DNA from: Pelomonas sp. Root405
Lineage (GTDB): Bacteria > Pseudomonadota > Gammaproteobacteria > Burkholderiales > Burkholderiaceae_C
Reading direction: 5' to 3'
Assembly (NCBI RefSeq): GCF_001425165.1
Contig: NZ_LMDU01000001.1
Location: forward strand, 961,311-1,025,310
Length of the DNA stretch: 64,000 nt
This document shows, piece by piece, positions 31,664-40,315 of this stretch; positions within the stretch are counted from its first letter, which is position 1; each line of letters starts with the position of its first letter. Under the pieces are notes generated by a model, which saw nothing but the letters and a program-made list of their open reading frames with translations, was not told the origin of the DNA and did not search any database. The position numbers and the translations under genes are program-made.

Positions 31664-32980
31664 ATGAAATTCCTGAAGAACGTCGGGCTCGTCCTGCTCA
31701 CCCTCATCGTGCTCGCCGGCTGGGTGGTGCTGCCCTGGCAGGGGGCAGTCGGCATCGCCGTGCTGCTGGCGCTGTGGCTTCTGCTGTTCCGCAGCGGCGC
31801 GCAGACGCGCTCCGTGGCGTCGGTGGGCATCAGCACGCTGAGCCAGCGCATCGGTTCATCGGCCGTCATCGTCGTCGGCATTGCCGGCGTCGTCGGCGTG
31901 CTGGTGGCACTGCTGGCGATGGCCGAGGGCTATGCGCAGACGCTGCGCAACTCCGGCTCGCTGGACACGGCCATCGTCATGCGTGGCGCGTCGGCGGCCG
32001 AGGTGACGTCGTCGCTGAGCCGCGAGGACATCGTGCTGATCGAGCAGGCCCCCGGCATCGCCCGCAACGACAAGGGCGAGCCTGTCGTCTCGGCTGAAAC
32101 CGTCGTGGCGGCCAACCTGCCGGTCAAGGGCGCCAAGGCCGACGAGGAGGGCAGCGCCCAGGTGCGCGGTGTCAGCGCGGCGGCCTTTGCGGTGCGGCCG
32201 CACATGAAGATCGTCGAGGGGCGGATGTTCCAGCCGGGCCTGCGCGAACTCGTCGTCGGCAAGGGCGCGGCGCGCCAGTTCGCGGGGCTGGGCGTCGGCG
32301 CCACGCTCAAGCTCGGCAACCAGCCGTGGACGGTGGTGGGCGTGTTCGCGTCGGGCGATGCGATGGAGTCCGAGCTCTGGGCCGACGCCAACGTCGTCAA
32401 CGACACCTACCAACGCGGCAGTGGCCGCAACTCCGCCACCGTGAAGCTGGCCAGCCAGGCCGCTTTCAAGGACTTCAAGGCGGCGCTGGAGGCCAATCCG
32501 CAGCTCAAAGTCACGGCCAGCACGACGCTGGACTTCTTTGCCAAGCAGTCCGAGGGCATGACCAAGATGCTGCGCATCATCGGCATGACGGTCGGCGCCA
32601 TCATGGCCGTGGGCGCGGTGTTCGGCGCGCTGAACACCATGTTCGCCGCGGTCGCGACACGGGCGCGCGAGATCGCCACGCTGCGCGCCATCGGCTTCCG
32701 CGGCCTGCCGGTCGTCGTCGCGGTGATGCTGGAGACGACCTTGCTGGCCCTGCTCGGCGGGCTGATCGGCGGTGCCGTGGCCTGGCTGCTGTTCAACGGC
32801 TTCGAGGCGTCGACCATGGGCGCCGGTGCGGTCGGCAAGCTCAGCTTCAACCTGGCCGTGTCGCCGGCCTTGCTGTGGGAGGGCATCAAGTGGGCGCTGG
32901 CCATCGGCTTCGTCGGCGGCCTGTTCCCGGCCGTGCGCGCCGCCACGCTGCCGGTGACGACGGCGCTGCGAGAGCTGTGA
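31664..32980 (+). CDS. MacB/FtsX-type ABC permease 2 (438 aa)
   Basis: A second FtsX-fold permease with an additional N-terminal pair of hydrophobic helices (VGLVLLTLIVLAGWVVLPW; IAVLLALWLLLF) before the usual core. TM1 is VIVVGIAGVVGVLVALLAMA. The periplasmic domain contains MRGASAAEVTSSLS and EGRMFQPGLRELVVGKG. The C-terminal block carries RAREIATLRAIGFRGLPV. Ends ALREL, as expected of the family. The extra helices set it apart from permease 1, which supports a heterodimeric channel. It closes the exporter operon. Confidence 0.92.
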   Translation: MKFLKNVGLVLLTLIVLAGWVVLPWQGAVGIAVLLALWLLLFRSGAQTRSVASVGISTLSQRIGSSAVIVVGIAGVVGVLVALLAMAEGYAQTLRNSGSLDTAIVMRGASAAEVTSSLSREDIVLIEQAPGIARNDKGEPVVSAETVVAANLPVKGAKADEEGSAQVRGVSAAAFAVRPHMKIVEGRMFQPGLRELVVGKGAARQFAGLGVGATLKLGNQPWTVVGVFASGDAMESELWADANVVNDTYQRGSGRNSATVKLASQAAFKDFKAALEANPQLKVTASTTLDFFAKQSEGMTKMLRIIGMTVGAIMAVGAVFGALNTMFAAVATRAREIATLRAIGFRGLPVVVAVMLETTLLALLGGLIGGAVAWLLFNGFEASTMGAGAVGKLSFNLAVSPALLWEGIKWALAIGFVGGLFPAVRAATLPVTTALREL

Positions 32981-32998
32981 CGCGCCGATGACGCCAAG

Positions 32999-33020
32999 CC
33001 CCTGACTTGCAAGTTAGGGG
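32999..33020. other. Hairpin between exporter operon and PEP-CTERM gene
   Basis: CCCCTGACTT and AAGTTAGGGG form a ten-base stem with one G-T pair. There is no T tract, so at best it is a weak terminator for the exporter operon. Confidence 0.4.
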
Positions 33021-33108
33021 GAGGGCGCCGGATCGTGCATCCGTCACGGCCCGGGGTTCCGTATGCGTGTGGGTTTCGTCCCACCCCATTCCCAACCCTG
33101 GAGCCACC

Positions 33109-33975
33109 ATGACTTCCACCGTACGCACCGCCCTTGCCGCCGCGGCCCTCATCGGCTGCGCCGCATCTTCCCAGGCCGTCACATTGATCGGCCTGAACAG
33201 CCAGAACCAGCTCAGCCGCATCGATACCGCCAACATCGGCGGCGCGATGAACATGGACATCACCGGCCTGATGGCCGGCGACCGCCTGGTTGGCATCGAC
33301 ACCCGTCCCAAGGACGGCAAGGTCTACGGCGTCAGCCTGTCCAACCAGCTCTACACGGTTGACGAGATGACCGGTGCGGCGACCCTGGTGGCCGCCTTGA
33401 GCGCGCCGGTCATCCAGGCCAACCTTGGCTATGGCATCGACTTCAACCCGGTGGCCGACTTCGGCACCGCCGCATCGCTGCGCCTGGTCAGCTCGGCTGG
33501 CGACAACTTCGCCGTCAACGCCGCCACCGGCGCCGTCGGCAACGCGGCCAACAAGATCGCTGCCGGTTTCACCGGCGTGTCCTACACCAACAGCATGCTG
33601 ATGCCCACGGCCGCGCCGGCCAGCACGGCGCTGTACTACATCGACAGCAATACCGACATGCTGGCGATGGCGCCGTCGGCCTTCAATACGCCGACGATCA
33701 CGATGGTGGGTTCGCTCGGCGTGGACGTGCTCAAGGCCAACGGCTTCGAGGTACTGGGCAACGGCATGGCCTATGCCGCGTTGACCGTCGACGGCGCTTC
33801 GCTGACCACCGGCATCTACAGCATCAACCTGGGCAGCGGCGCCGCCACGCTGATGGGCACCTACAACGGCACGCTGTCCGGCTTGAGCGTCAGCGCCGTG
33901 CCGGAGCCGGGCACCTACGCCATGATGGCGCTGGGCTTGCTGGGCTTGACGGTGCTGCGCCGCCGCCGGTCCTGA
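33109..33975 (+). CDS. DUF4394 protein with PEP-CTERM sorting signal (288 aa)
   Basis: An exported protein with signal peptide (TALAAAALIGCAASSQAV) and a DUF4394 beta-propeller-like body, with IGLNSQNQLSRIDT, GIDTRPKDGKVYGVS and YGIDFNPVADRLR-like NPVADFG. The PEP-CTERM tail is VPEPGTYAMMALGLLGLTVL followed by RRRRS. PEP-CTERM proteins are processed by exosortase and are linked to exopolysaccharide-producing Gram-negatives. No exosortase gene lies in this window. The start at 33109 is chosen because the longer frame adds a non-signal sequence. Exact role unknown. Confidence 0.9.
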   Translation: MTSTVRTALAAAALIGCAASSQAVTLIGLNSQNQLSRIDTANIGGAMNMDITGLMAGDRLVGIDTRPKDGKVYGVSLSNQLYTVDEMTGAATLVAALSAPVIQANLGYGIDFNPVADFGTAASLRLVSSAGDNFAVNAATGAVGNAANKIAAGFTGVSYTNSMLMPTAAPASTALYYIDSNTDMLAMAPSAFNTPTITMVGSLGVDVLKANGFEVLGNGMAYAALTVDGASLTTGIYSINLGSGAATLMGTYNGTLSGLSVSAVPEPGTYAMMALGLLGLTVLRRRRS

Positions 33976-33985
33976 ACTTTGCATT

Positions 33986-34007
33986 GGCACGGCGCGGCCG
34001 TCGTGCC
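33986..34007 (+). terminator. Hairpin after the PEP-CTERM gene
   Basis: GGCACG/CGTGCC arms enclose a GC-rich centre, followed by only TTC. A weak terminator just before repeat copy A. Confidence 0.4.
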
Positions 34008-34013
34008 TTCACT

Positions 34014-34150
34014 GGGCCGATCGCCGGGCCGCTCCCAAGCCGGCCCGTCTGGCGATGTGCTTGCGGCTCGACGCCGCAAGCATCCCCGTCCCCTCGGGGG
34101 ACCGACTGGGCCCGCCCGCGTTCAGCGCAGCGGGGGCAGACGAGGGGCTA
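34014..34150 (-). repeat. Triple-hairpin intergenic repeat, copy A
   Basis: One of three copies (also 45725-45865 and 47126-47264) of a ~135-base element. Its hairpins are CGGGCCG/CGGCCCG, GCTTGCGGC/GCCGCAAGC and GTCCCC/GGGGAC. It lies between the convergent PEP-CTERM gene and fliR, and its end GAGGGGCTA includes the fliR stop codon on the minus strand. No coding potential is supported. Confidence 0.85.
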
Positions 34151-34912
34151 GCTGAAAGCGGCCAGCAGGCGCTCCAGCGCCACCGTGAAGGGCGTCTGCA
34201 TCAGCGGCAGCGTCGCCACCATGCCGATCAGACCGACGCTGACGGTCAGTGGGAAGCCGACCGAGAAGACGCCGATCTGCGGCGCGACGCGCGAGATCAC
34301 ACCCAGCACGAGGTTGACGAACATCAGCATCGTGATCAACGGCAGCGCGATCCACAGACCGATGCTGAAAATCTCGGCGCCCCATTTGTGCGGCGTGGCC
34401 GCGCGCAGGAAGGCAAACGGCTCACCGCCGACCGGAAAGGCGTGGAAGCTCTGCACCAGCGCGTTGATCAACAGCAGATGGCCGTTGATCGCGATAAACA
34501 GGAAGGCCACCATGCTGCCGAAGAAACGCGCGCTGGCCGTCCCCTGGGCGCCGGTGCTGGGGTCGAAGAAGCCGGCGAAGTTCAGGCCCATCTGCAGGCC
34601 GATCAACTCGCCCGCGAACTCCAGCGCGGCAAACACGATGCGTACCGCAAAGCCCATGGCCAGGCCGATCAGGAGCTGCTGGGCGACCAGCAGGGTCAGC
34701 GCCGGCAGCGAATCCAGCGGCGTGACCGGGATGGGGGGCAAAGAGGGCTGGGCGGCAAACGCGATGAAGAACGCCAGGCCGATGCGCAGCCGCAGCGGGA
34801 CGTTGCGCTGGCTGAACGTCGGCATGCCGGCGAACAGGGCCAGCGTGCGGATGAAGGGCCAGAGGATGGGAGTGAGCCACTCCAGCAACTGGGCTTCGGT
34901 GACGCTGAACAT
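34148..34912 (-). CDS. fliR: Flagellar export protein FliR (254 aa)
   Basis: An integral membrane component of the flagellar type III export gate (FliPQR core). Six or so hydrophobic helices are present. Family features are PFIRTLALFAGMPTFSQRNV, the conserved FAGELIGLQMGLNFAGFFDP, and the C-terminal helix FSVGFPLTVSVGLIGM. Last gene of the fliF-fliR cluster; its stop codon lies at the edge of repeat copy A. Confidence 0.97.
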   Translation of the reverse strand: MFSVTEAQLLEWLTPILWPFIRTLALFAGMPTFSQRNVPLRLRIGLAFFIAFAAQPSLPPIPVTPLDSLPALTLLVAQQLLIGLAMGFAVRIVFAALEFAGELIGLQMGLNFAGFFDPSTGAQGTASARFFGSMVAFLFIAINGHLLLINALVQSFHAFPVGGEPFAFLRAATPHKWGAEIFSIGLWIALPLITMLMFVNLVLGVISRVAPQIGVFSVGFPLTVSVGLIGMVATLPLMQTPFTVALERLLAAFS

Positions 34913-34924
34913 CGCGAGCCGAGG

Positions 34925-35194
34925 TCAGCCGACGACGGACGGAATCGTCATCAACGTCCGCTGGATGTACTCCACCAGCGTCGTCATCATCCACGGCCCC
35001 GCGATGGCCAGCGTCAGCACCGTGGCAACGACCTTGGGCACGAATGACAGCGTCGCCTCGTTGATCTGCGTGGCGGCTTGGATGACGCTGACGACCACGC
35101 CGACGAGCAGCACGACGATGAGCACCGGTGCGGCCACCAGCATCAGCATGTAGAGGCCTTGCTGGCCGAAGGTGAAAACTTGTTGTGCGTCCAT
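34925..35194 (-). CDS. fliQ: Flagellar export protein FliQ (89 aa)
   Basis: A two-helix export-gate subunit. It has the typical length and the motifs VVSVIQAATQINEATLSFVPK and GPWMMTTLVEYIQ. It starts one base after the fliP stop and lies 12 bases before fliR. Confidence 0.97.
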   Translation of the reverse strand: MDAQQVFTFGQQGLYMLMLVAAPVLIVVLLVGVVVSVIQAATQINEATLSFVPKVVATVLTLAIAGPWMMTTLVEYIQRTLMTIPSVVG

Positions 35195-35195
35195 A

Positions 35196-35945
35196 TCAGG
35201 TCACGAAGCTCGCGGCGAGCGAGCCGAGCAAAAGGTTCCAGCCGTCCGCCAGCACGAACAGCATCAGCTTGAAGGGCAGGGCGACGAGCACCGGCGACAA
35301 CATCATCATGCCCAGGCTCATCAGCACGCTCGCCACGATCATGTCGATGACGAGGAAGGGGATGAAGATCAGGAAGGCGATCTGGAACGCGCTCTTGAGC
35401 TCGCTGGTGACGAAGGCCGGCACCAGCACCTTGAAAGGCACGTCCTCGGCCTTGACGCTGGCATCCAGTTTGGCCAGCCGCGAGAACAGGGCCACGTCGG
35501 CCTGGCGCGTCTGCTTGAGCATGAAGCTGCGCATCGGCACCTCGGCGCGTGTCAGCGCCTGGTCGAACTGGATCTGGCCGGTGCTGTAAGGCTGCCAGGC
35601 CTCGGCATACACCCGGTCCAGCGTCGGGCTCATGACGAAGAAGGTCAGGAACAGCGACAGGCCCACGATCACCTGGTTGGGCGGCGCGGCCTGCGTGCCG
35701 AGGGCCTGGCGCATCAGGCTCAGCACGATGGCGATGCGCGTGAACGCCGTCATCATCAGGATGACCGCGGGCAGGAAGCCCAGCGCCGTGAAGAACAGCA
35801 GCGTCTGGATGGGCACCGAGTAGCTCGCGCCGGCGCCCTGACCGACCAGCAGCGGCAGCGTGGCCGGTGGGGGTGTCTGGGCCTGGGCCAGGGCAGCGCC
35901 AGCCGCGACCAGCAGCGTGGCGCCAAGCAGAGACTTAAGCCGCAT
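35196..35945 (-). CDS. fliP: Flagellar export protein FliP (249 aa)
   Basis: An export-gate subunit with a cleavable signal peptide (LLGATLLVAAGAALAQAQ). Typical blocks are PAVILMMTAFTRIAIVLSLM, LGTQAAPPNQVIVGLSLFLT, and the C-terminal helices FLIFIPFLVIDMIVASVLMS and GMMMLSPVLVALPFKLMLF. The start at 35945 matches the family and overlaps the end of fliO by 11 bases; a longer frame runs through fliO and is not real. Confidence 0.97.
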   Translation of the reverse strand: MRLKSLLGATLLVAAGAALAQAQTPPPATLPLLVGQGAGASYSVPIQTLLFFTALGFLPAVILMMTAFTRIAIVLSLMRQALGTQAAPPNQVIVGLSLFLTFFVMSPTLDRVYAEAWQPYSTGQIQFDQALTRAEVPMRSFMLKQTRQADVALFSRLAKLDASVKAEDVPFKVLVPAFVTSELKSAFQIAFLIFIPFLVIDMIVASVLMSLGMMMLSPVLVALPFKLMLFVLADGWNLLLGSLAASFVT

Positions 35946-36258
35946 CGCCGCGCTCCTTGCTGAGCAGCTTGGCAAAGGTGGCCGGTGCGACCGGCTCGGC
36001 CTGCGGCGGCATGACATGCAGCGTGGTGATGTTCTGTGCCGTGGCGCCCAGCACCAGCCAGCGGCGGTCATCGCCCTGGCCGACTTCGACGACAAGCAGG
36101 CGCTGGTTGGGCGCAGTAGGCAGCTGGGCCACGACGCGCAGCACGCCGGCCGCTGCCGAGCCGCCCAGCGGCGTGCGCTTGAGCAGCCACAGCGCGACCG
36201 GGATCAACGCGACGATGCCGAGGAACCACAGAAACGGAAGCAGGCCGGAGGTGTTCAT
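35935..36258 (-). CDS. fliO: Flagellar biosynthesis protein FliO (107 aa)
   Basis: A short accessory protein that helps FliP assembly. One N-terminal membrane helix (LLPFLWFLGIVALIPVALWLL) is followed by a small beta domain (LRVVAQLPTAPNQRLLVVEV; RWLVLGATAQNITTLHVM), as in the family. Start 36258 (MNTSGLL) keeps the helix at the N-terminus. It lies between fliN and fliP. Confidence 0.9.
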   Translation of the reverse strand: MNTSGLLPFLWFLGIVALIPVALWLLKRTPLGGSAAAGVLRVVAQLPTAPNQRLLVVEVGQGDDRRWLVLGATAQNITTLHVMPPQAEPVAPATFAKLLSKERGDAA

Positions 36259-36322
36259 GCCTCGGCATTCTGCGGACGGACTTGAGGCGCCGAACCCCCT
36301 AAGTGGCGGCAAAAACCCGTGG

Positions 36323-36769
36323 TTATGCGGCCTTGCTGAGGCGGCGCATGCGCTCCGAAGGCGTGACGATGTCGGTCAACCGGATGCCGAACTTGTCGTT
36401 CACGACCACCACCTCGCCCTGGGCGATCAGGTAGCCGTTGACCAGCACGTCCATCGGCTCGCCGGCCAGCGCGTCCAGTTCCACGACCGAGCCCTGCGCC
36501 AGTTGCAGGATGTTCTTGATCGGGATGCGCGTCCGGCCCAACTCAACGGTCAGCTGGACGGGGATGTCCAGGATCATGTTGATGTCGTTGCCCGGGCCCA
36601 TGCCCGTGGTCGGCGTGAAATTGGCGAAGCTGGGCGTGGACACCTGCTCGGGCGCCACCTCGGAGACGACTTCGTTGGCGGGCGCGGGCGTGGAGGCTTC
36701 GGCCAGGGCCGCAGCCCATTCCGCCGCCATCGCGTCCTGTTCTTCTTGGCTGGGTGAATCAGGGCTCAT
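36323..36769 (-). CDS. fliN: Flagellar motor switch protein FliN (148 aa)
   Basis: A C-ring subunit. A variable acidic N-terminus precedes the SpoA domain: ILDIPVQLTVELGRTRIPIK, QLAQGSVVELDALAGEPMDV, LVNGYLIAQGEVVVVNDKFG, IRLTDIVTPSERMRRL. Its start overlaps the fliM stop by 11 bases, so the two are coupled. Confidence 0.97.
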   Translation of the reverse strand: MSPDSPSQEEQDAMAAEWAAALAEASTPAPANEVVSEVAPEQVSTPSFANFTPTTGMGPGNDINMILDIPVQLTVELGRTRIPIKNILQLAQGSVVELDALAGEPMDVLVNGYLIAQGEVVVVNDKFGIRLTDIVTPSERMRRLSKAA

Positions 36770-37763
36770 GTTTGGCTCCCAACCAGCTCTCTTGAGAACC
36801 GGTCAGCATCTTGTCGATCTTGAGGGCGTAGCGGCCGTTGGAGGTGCCGTAGTGGCAATCAAAGATGGGCACCCCATCCACCTTGGTCTGGATCATCGGG
36901 TCAAGGTCCAGCTCGATGAAGTCACCCGGCTTGAAGGCCAGCAACTGCTCGACGGTGGCCGGCGCGCTGCCCAGTTCGGCCACCAGCTCCACCTCGGCGG
37001 ACTGAATCTGCGTCTTCAGCAGGTTGATCCAGCGGCGGTCGGGCTCGGAGGAGTCGCCGACTGTCGTCGAATACAGCACGTCGCGGATGGGCTCCAGCGT
37101 CGAGTAGGGAATGCAGAAGTAAATCGTTCCGCTGGTTTCGCCGATCTCCAGCGTGAAGGACGTCGACACGACGATCTCGCTTGGCGTGGCGATGTTGGCG
37201 AACTGGGGCTGCATCTCCGAGCGCTGGTACTCCAGCTCCAGCGGATAGATGCCCTTCCAGGCCTTGTGGTACTCGGCGAGGATGACCTCGACGATGCGCG
37301 TGATGACGCGCTGCTCGGTGGGCGAGAAGTCGCGGCCCTCGATGCGCGCGTGGAACTTGCCGATGCCGCCGAACAGGCTGTCGATGACGGCGAACACCAG
37401 CGTCGGGTCGCAGACGATCAGCCCGCTGCCGCGCAGCGGCTTGACCGACACGATGTTGAAGTTGGTCGGGACGACGATCTCGCGAAGAAAGGCGCTGTAC
37501 TTCTGCACCTTGATGCCGCCGATGGCGACTTCCGGGCTCTTGCGGATGAAGTTGAACAGGCCGACGCGGATGTTGCGTGCGAACCGCTCGTTGATGATCT
37601 CCATCGTGGGCATGCGCCCACGAACGATCCGTTCCTGGCTGGCGAGGTTGTATTCGCGTATGCCGCCGACCTGCTCCTCTTCGGCTTCGAGCTTCTGGCT
37701 CTCGCCGGTGATGCCCTGGAGCAGTGCATCGACTTCGTCTTGCGAAAGGATCTGCTGGTTCAT
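36759..37763 (-). CDS. fliM: Flagellar motor switch protein FliM (334 aa)
   Basis: A C-ring protein that binds CheY-P. The N-terminal CheY-binding peptide ILSQDEVDALLQGI is intact. The middle domain carries GGIGKFHARIEGRDFSPTEQ, and the C-terminal SpoA domain carries LLAFKPGDFIELDLD. Normal length. It lies between fliL (seven bases upstream) and fliN. Confidence 0.98.
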   Translation of the reverse strand: MNQQILSQDEVDALLQGITGESQKLEAEEEQVGGIREYNLASQERIVRGRMPTMEIINERFARNIRVGLFNFIRKSPEVAIGGIKVQKYSAFLREIVVPTNFNIVSVKPLRGSGLIVCDPTLVFAVIDSLFGGIGKFHARIEGRDFSPTEQRVITRIVEVILAEYHKAWKGIYPLELEYQRSEMQPQFANIATPSEIVVSTSFTLEIGETSGTIYFCIPYSTLEPIRDVLYSTTVGDSSEPDRRWINLLKTQIQSAEVELVAELGSAPATVEQLLAFKPGDFIELDLDPMIQTKVDGVPIFDCHYGTSNGRYALKIDKMLTGSQESWLGAKHEP

Positions 37764-37770
37764 GGATCGC

Positions 37771-38355
37771 TTACTGCACGATGAAGTTGGAGAACAGGAC
37801 TTGCGTCACCGGGCTTTCGACCCGCGCCTTCTTCTTCTTTTTCTTGGGCGCGCTGGCGGCGCCTTCGTCGTCGTCATCCAGCTCGATGCCCATCGGGCGC
37901 ACGGCCTCGCGCATGATGTCCTTGGCAAGCTTGTCCTTGCCCTCGCGGGTCAGCAGCTCAGCGGCCGTCTTGTGCGCCAGCACCATCAGCACATTGCTGC
38001 GGATGGCCGGCATGTAGGCCTTGATCTGGTCGGCGACCTTGGGGTCGTCGACCTGCAGCGTCACGCCGATCTGGGCAAAGCGGTCCACATCCTTGTCGGC
38101 CAGGTTGACGGTGAAAGAGTCCAGCGGCACGAAGGTGGGCGGGTGGTCGCTCTTGGGCTTGGCCTTGGACGCGGGCGCTTCGACCTGCTCGCTGCCGTCC
38201 TCGCTGTCCTCGTCCACAGGCTTCTTCTTGAGCAGCATCAAAGCCGCAGCACCGCCGACCAGCACGAGCACAAGCACGGCGGCCAGGATGATGATCAGCT
38301 TCTTCTTGCTGCCCCCTTTGGGCGCGGCAGTTTCAGCAGCCGGCGCAGTCGCCAT
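37771..38355 (-). CDS. fliL: Flagellar basal body-associated protein FliL (194 aa)
   Basis: Inner-membrane protein near the stator. A Lys-rich cytoplasmic start precedes one membrane helix (LIIILAAVLVLVLVGGAAALM). An acidic linker follows, then the FliL domain (PPTFVPLDSFTVNLAD, RFAQIGVTLQVDDPKVADQI) and the C-terminal VTQVLFSNFIVQ. A Lys/Glu-rich insert (~145-175; KKKKKK) is a local oddity. Start 38355 has AAGGAG seven bases upstream. The 139-base gap before it is the largest break in the cluster and may hold an internal promoter. Confidence 0.95.
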   Translation of the reverse strand: MATAPAAETAAPKGGSKKKLIIILAAVLVLVLVGGAAALMLLKKKPVDEDSEDGSEQVEAPASKAKPKSDHPPTFVPLDSFTVNLADKDVDRFAQIGVTLQVDDPKVADQIKAYMPAIRSNVLMVLAHKTAAELLTREGKDKLAKDIMREAVRPMGIELDDDDEGAASAPKKKKKKARVESPVTQVLFSNFIVQ

Positions 38356-38494
38356 GAGCACTCCTTGAGACTTCCATCGCCCACTGCAGGCAATGGGCAC
38401 CTTTGCGCTGGATTATTGACCCGGCATCCGTCGCGCAAGCCTCGATCAGCGAGCGCCAAGCGTGCCTAATCCGGGTTAAGCGCCGGCATCAGCT

Positions 38495-39775
38495 TCAGGC
38501 AAAGGTGTCGAGCAGGCCCACGCTGCGCCGGGCGGGTGCCGCGCCACGCGTTGCGACACCGTCGCCGTCGCTGCGGCCGGCACGGCGGTCCGCACCGTCA
38601 GCACTGCGGGATTCAGCGTCGCCGCGCTTGTCCTCACCCTTGGCGGCCTGCTGGAAGACGCCGCCGCCCGACAGCGTCAGGCCCTGGCCCTGCAGTGCCG
38701 CGGCCAGGTCGGGCAGGCTCTGCTCCAGCGCCTGGCGCGTCTCGGCCTCGGCGGCGTGGAAGGAGACATGCGCCTGGCTGCCGTCGACCACGATCTGCAC
38801 CGATACCGGGCCCATGTCGGCCGGGTTGAGCTGCAATTCGGCCTGCTGCACACCGTCCACGGCCAGCAGGCTCACCTGGGCGCCGAGTTCGGGCGCGAAG
38901 GCGCTGCTGTGCACGGGCGCCTGCACCTGGCCATTGGCGCCGACCGGTGCAGCCGTGGGCGCAGCCACCGGCAGGGCCTGGCCCAGCACGGCGGCAAAAC
39001 TGAGGGTGGGCGCTTCGCCGGCCTGCGGTGTGCTGGGCCCGGCGCCGGAGCCGTTGGACGAGGTGGCCTGCAGCGCGTCGTTGCCGGCGCTGCGTGTGGC
39101 GGTCTTGTCGGCAGCGGCAGCGGCCAGGTCGACGCTCTTGGCGCGAGGTGTCTCCGCGGCGCGTGCCGCGGGCGCATCGACAGGCCTGCGCTCGCGCGCT
39201 TGATCGTCGGCTGTGGCGTTGCCGTCGCGGTCCATCGGTGGGCGTTCTTCGTCGACCACGCGGCCGGTGCGAGCGGCTTGCAGGCCATGGATGGCAGCGT
39301 CGGCGTCGTGCGCCAACTGCGGTGCCGGCACGGCCAGGCCGATGAGCTGGGTGAATTCGGCCAAGCCTGCCGTGGCCATGGCCGTGTCCTGGGTGGCGTC
39401 GACCGCCACGGTGGCGTCGTCGTTGTCGTCGCTGACCTTGGCCTCATCGGCCGGCTTGGCCGCCTCGGGCGCGCGGCTTTGTGCCGGCGCGGCTGGCTTG
39501 GGTTGTGCGGCGTTGGCCTGCGCGCGCCGCGCGGCCATGGCAGTGGCCGATGTCGCGCTGCGGTCGGTGGCGGGTTCATCGGCCGCGTCGGGCCGGGTCG
39601 GCACCGGGTCGGTGTGCTCGGCCGGCGGCGGCAGGTCCGGCTGGATGTTCAGGATCTGCGCAAACGTGGGGCCGGCGCTGGCGGCGGTGCCTGACAAGGC
39701 GGGCATGGCGGGTTGCGGCGCTGCGGGCGGCAGGCCGGCCGGCTTGGGCGTGAGGGCAGTGGTATTGCTGAGCAT
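38495..39775 (-). CDS. fliK: Flagellar hook-length control protein FliK (426 aa)
   Basis: An export-substrate ruler protein. The long Ala/Pro-rich low-complexity N-terminal part is typical of the molecular-ruler region. The conserved C-terminal Flg_hook domain is VDGVQQAELQLNPADMGPVS, VQIVVDGSQAHVSFHAAEAE, TRQALEQSLPDLAAALQGQG. It ends with a flexible acidic/basic tail. Position between fliJ and fliL agrees. Confidence 0.93.
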   Translation of the reverse strand: MLSNTTALTPKPAGLPPAAPQPAMPALSGTAASAGPTFAQILNIQPDLPPPAEHTDPVPTRPDAADEPATDRSATSATAMAARRAQANAAQPKPAAPAQSRAPEAAKPADEAKVSDDNDDATVAVDATQDTAMATAGLAEFTQLIGLAVPAPQLAHDADAAIHGLQAARTGRVVDEERPPMDRDGNATADDQARERRPVDAPAARAAETPRAKSVDLAAAAADKTATRSAGNDALQATSSNGSGAGPSTPQAGEAPTLSFAAVLGQALPVAAPTAAPVGANGQVQAPVHSSAFAPELGAQVSLLAVDGVQQAELQLNPADMGPVSVQIVVDGSQAHVSFHAAEAETRQALEQSLPDLAAALQGQGLTLSGGGVFQQAAKGEDKRGDAESRSADGADRRAGRSDGDGVATRGAAPARRSVGLLDTFA

Positions 39776-39789
39776 GAGTCCCCAACTCC

Positions 39790-40245
39790 TCAGGCGTGGG
39801 CCATGCGGCGCAAGTGGGCGCGCGCGGCGAACTCGTCGTTGGCGCGCTGTTCGCGTCGCTGGTCCAGCTTGGCCGCCTCGGCCTGGCGGCGCGCGATCAG
39901 CTGGCGCAGCGCGGCCACGCGCAGTTCGGCCAGGCGCAGCGCCTCGCGGGCGCGGTCCTGGCGCTGGTCGGCATGCTGGGCGACACGGCCCTGCGTGTCG
40001 ACGGCCTGGTTCAGGCGCTGTCCAAAGCTCTGGTAGCAGCCGACGATGTCCATCGTGGCGGATTGCGTGAAGCTGTCCGTCCAGCGTTGCTGGTAGTCCT
40101 GGCGATAGCCAGACAGCTCACCATGCTGCGCGCGCGCGGCTTGCGCCTGGCTGCAGGCGGCATGCAGAACCTGTGCGGCGGTGTCGCGCTCGCTTTCGGC
40201 GCGTTCCAGCAGCAGGCCCAGGGTGTCTTTGGCGGGTGCACTCAT
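39790..40245 (-). CDS. fliJ: Flagellar export chaperone FliJ (151 aa)
   Basis: Almost wholly coiled-coil, rich in Ala/Gln/Arg: LGLLLERAESERDTAAQVL, then RQDYQQRWTDSF, LRVAALRQLIARRQAEAAKL, and a conserved-type C-terminus EFAARAHLRRMAHA. Size and position between fliI and fliK fit FliJ, the stalk-like component of the export ATPase. Confidence 0.92.
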   Translation of the reverse strand: MSAPAKDTLGLLLERAESERDTAAQVLHAACSQAQAARAQHGELSGYRQDYQQRWTDSFTQSATMDIVGCYQSFGQRLNQAVDTQGRVAQHADQRQDRAREALRLAELRVAALRQLIARRQAEAAKLDQRREQRANDEFAARAHLRRMAHA

Positions 40246-40315
40246 CTCAAACTCCAGCGCAGCACCCGGCCGGTGGCTGGGTGCTCAGTCGATATCGGCC
40301 GCCCGAAGGAAAAGT

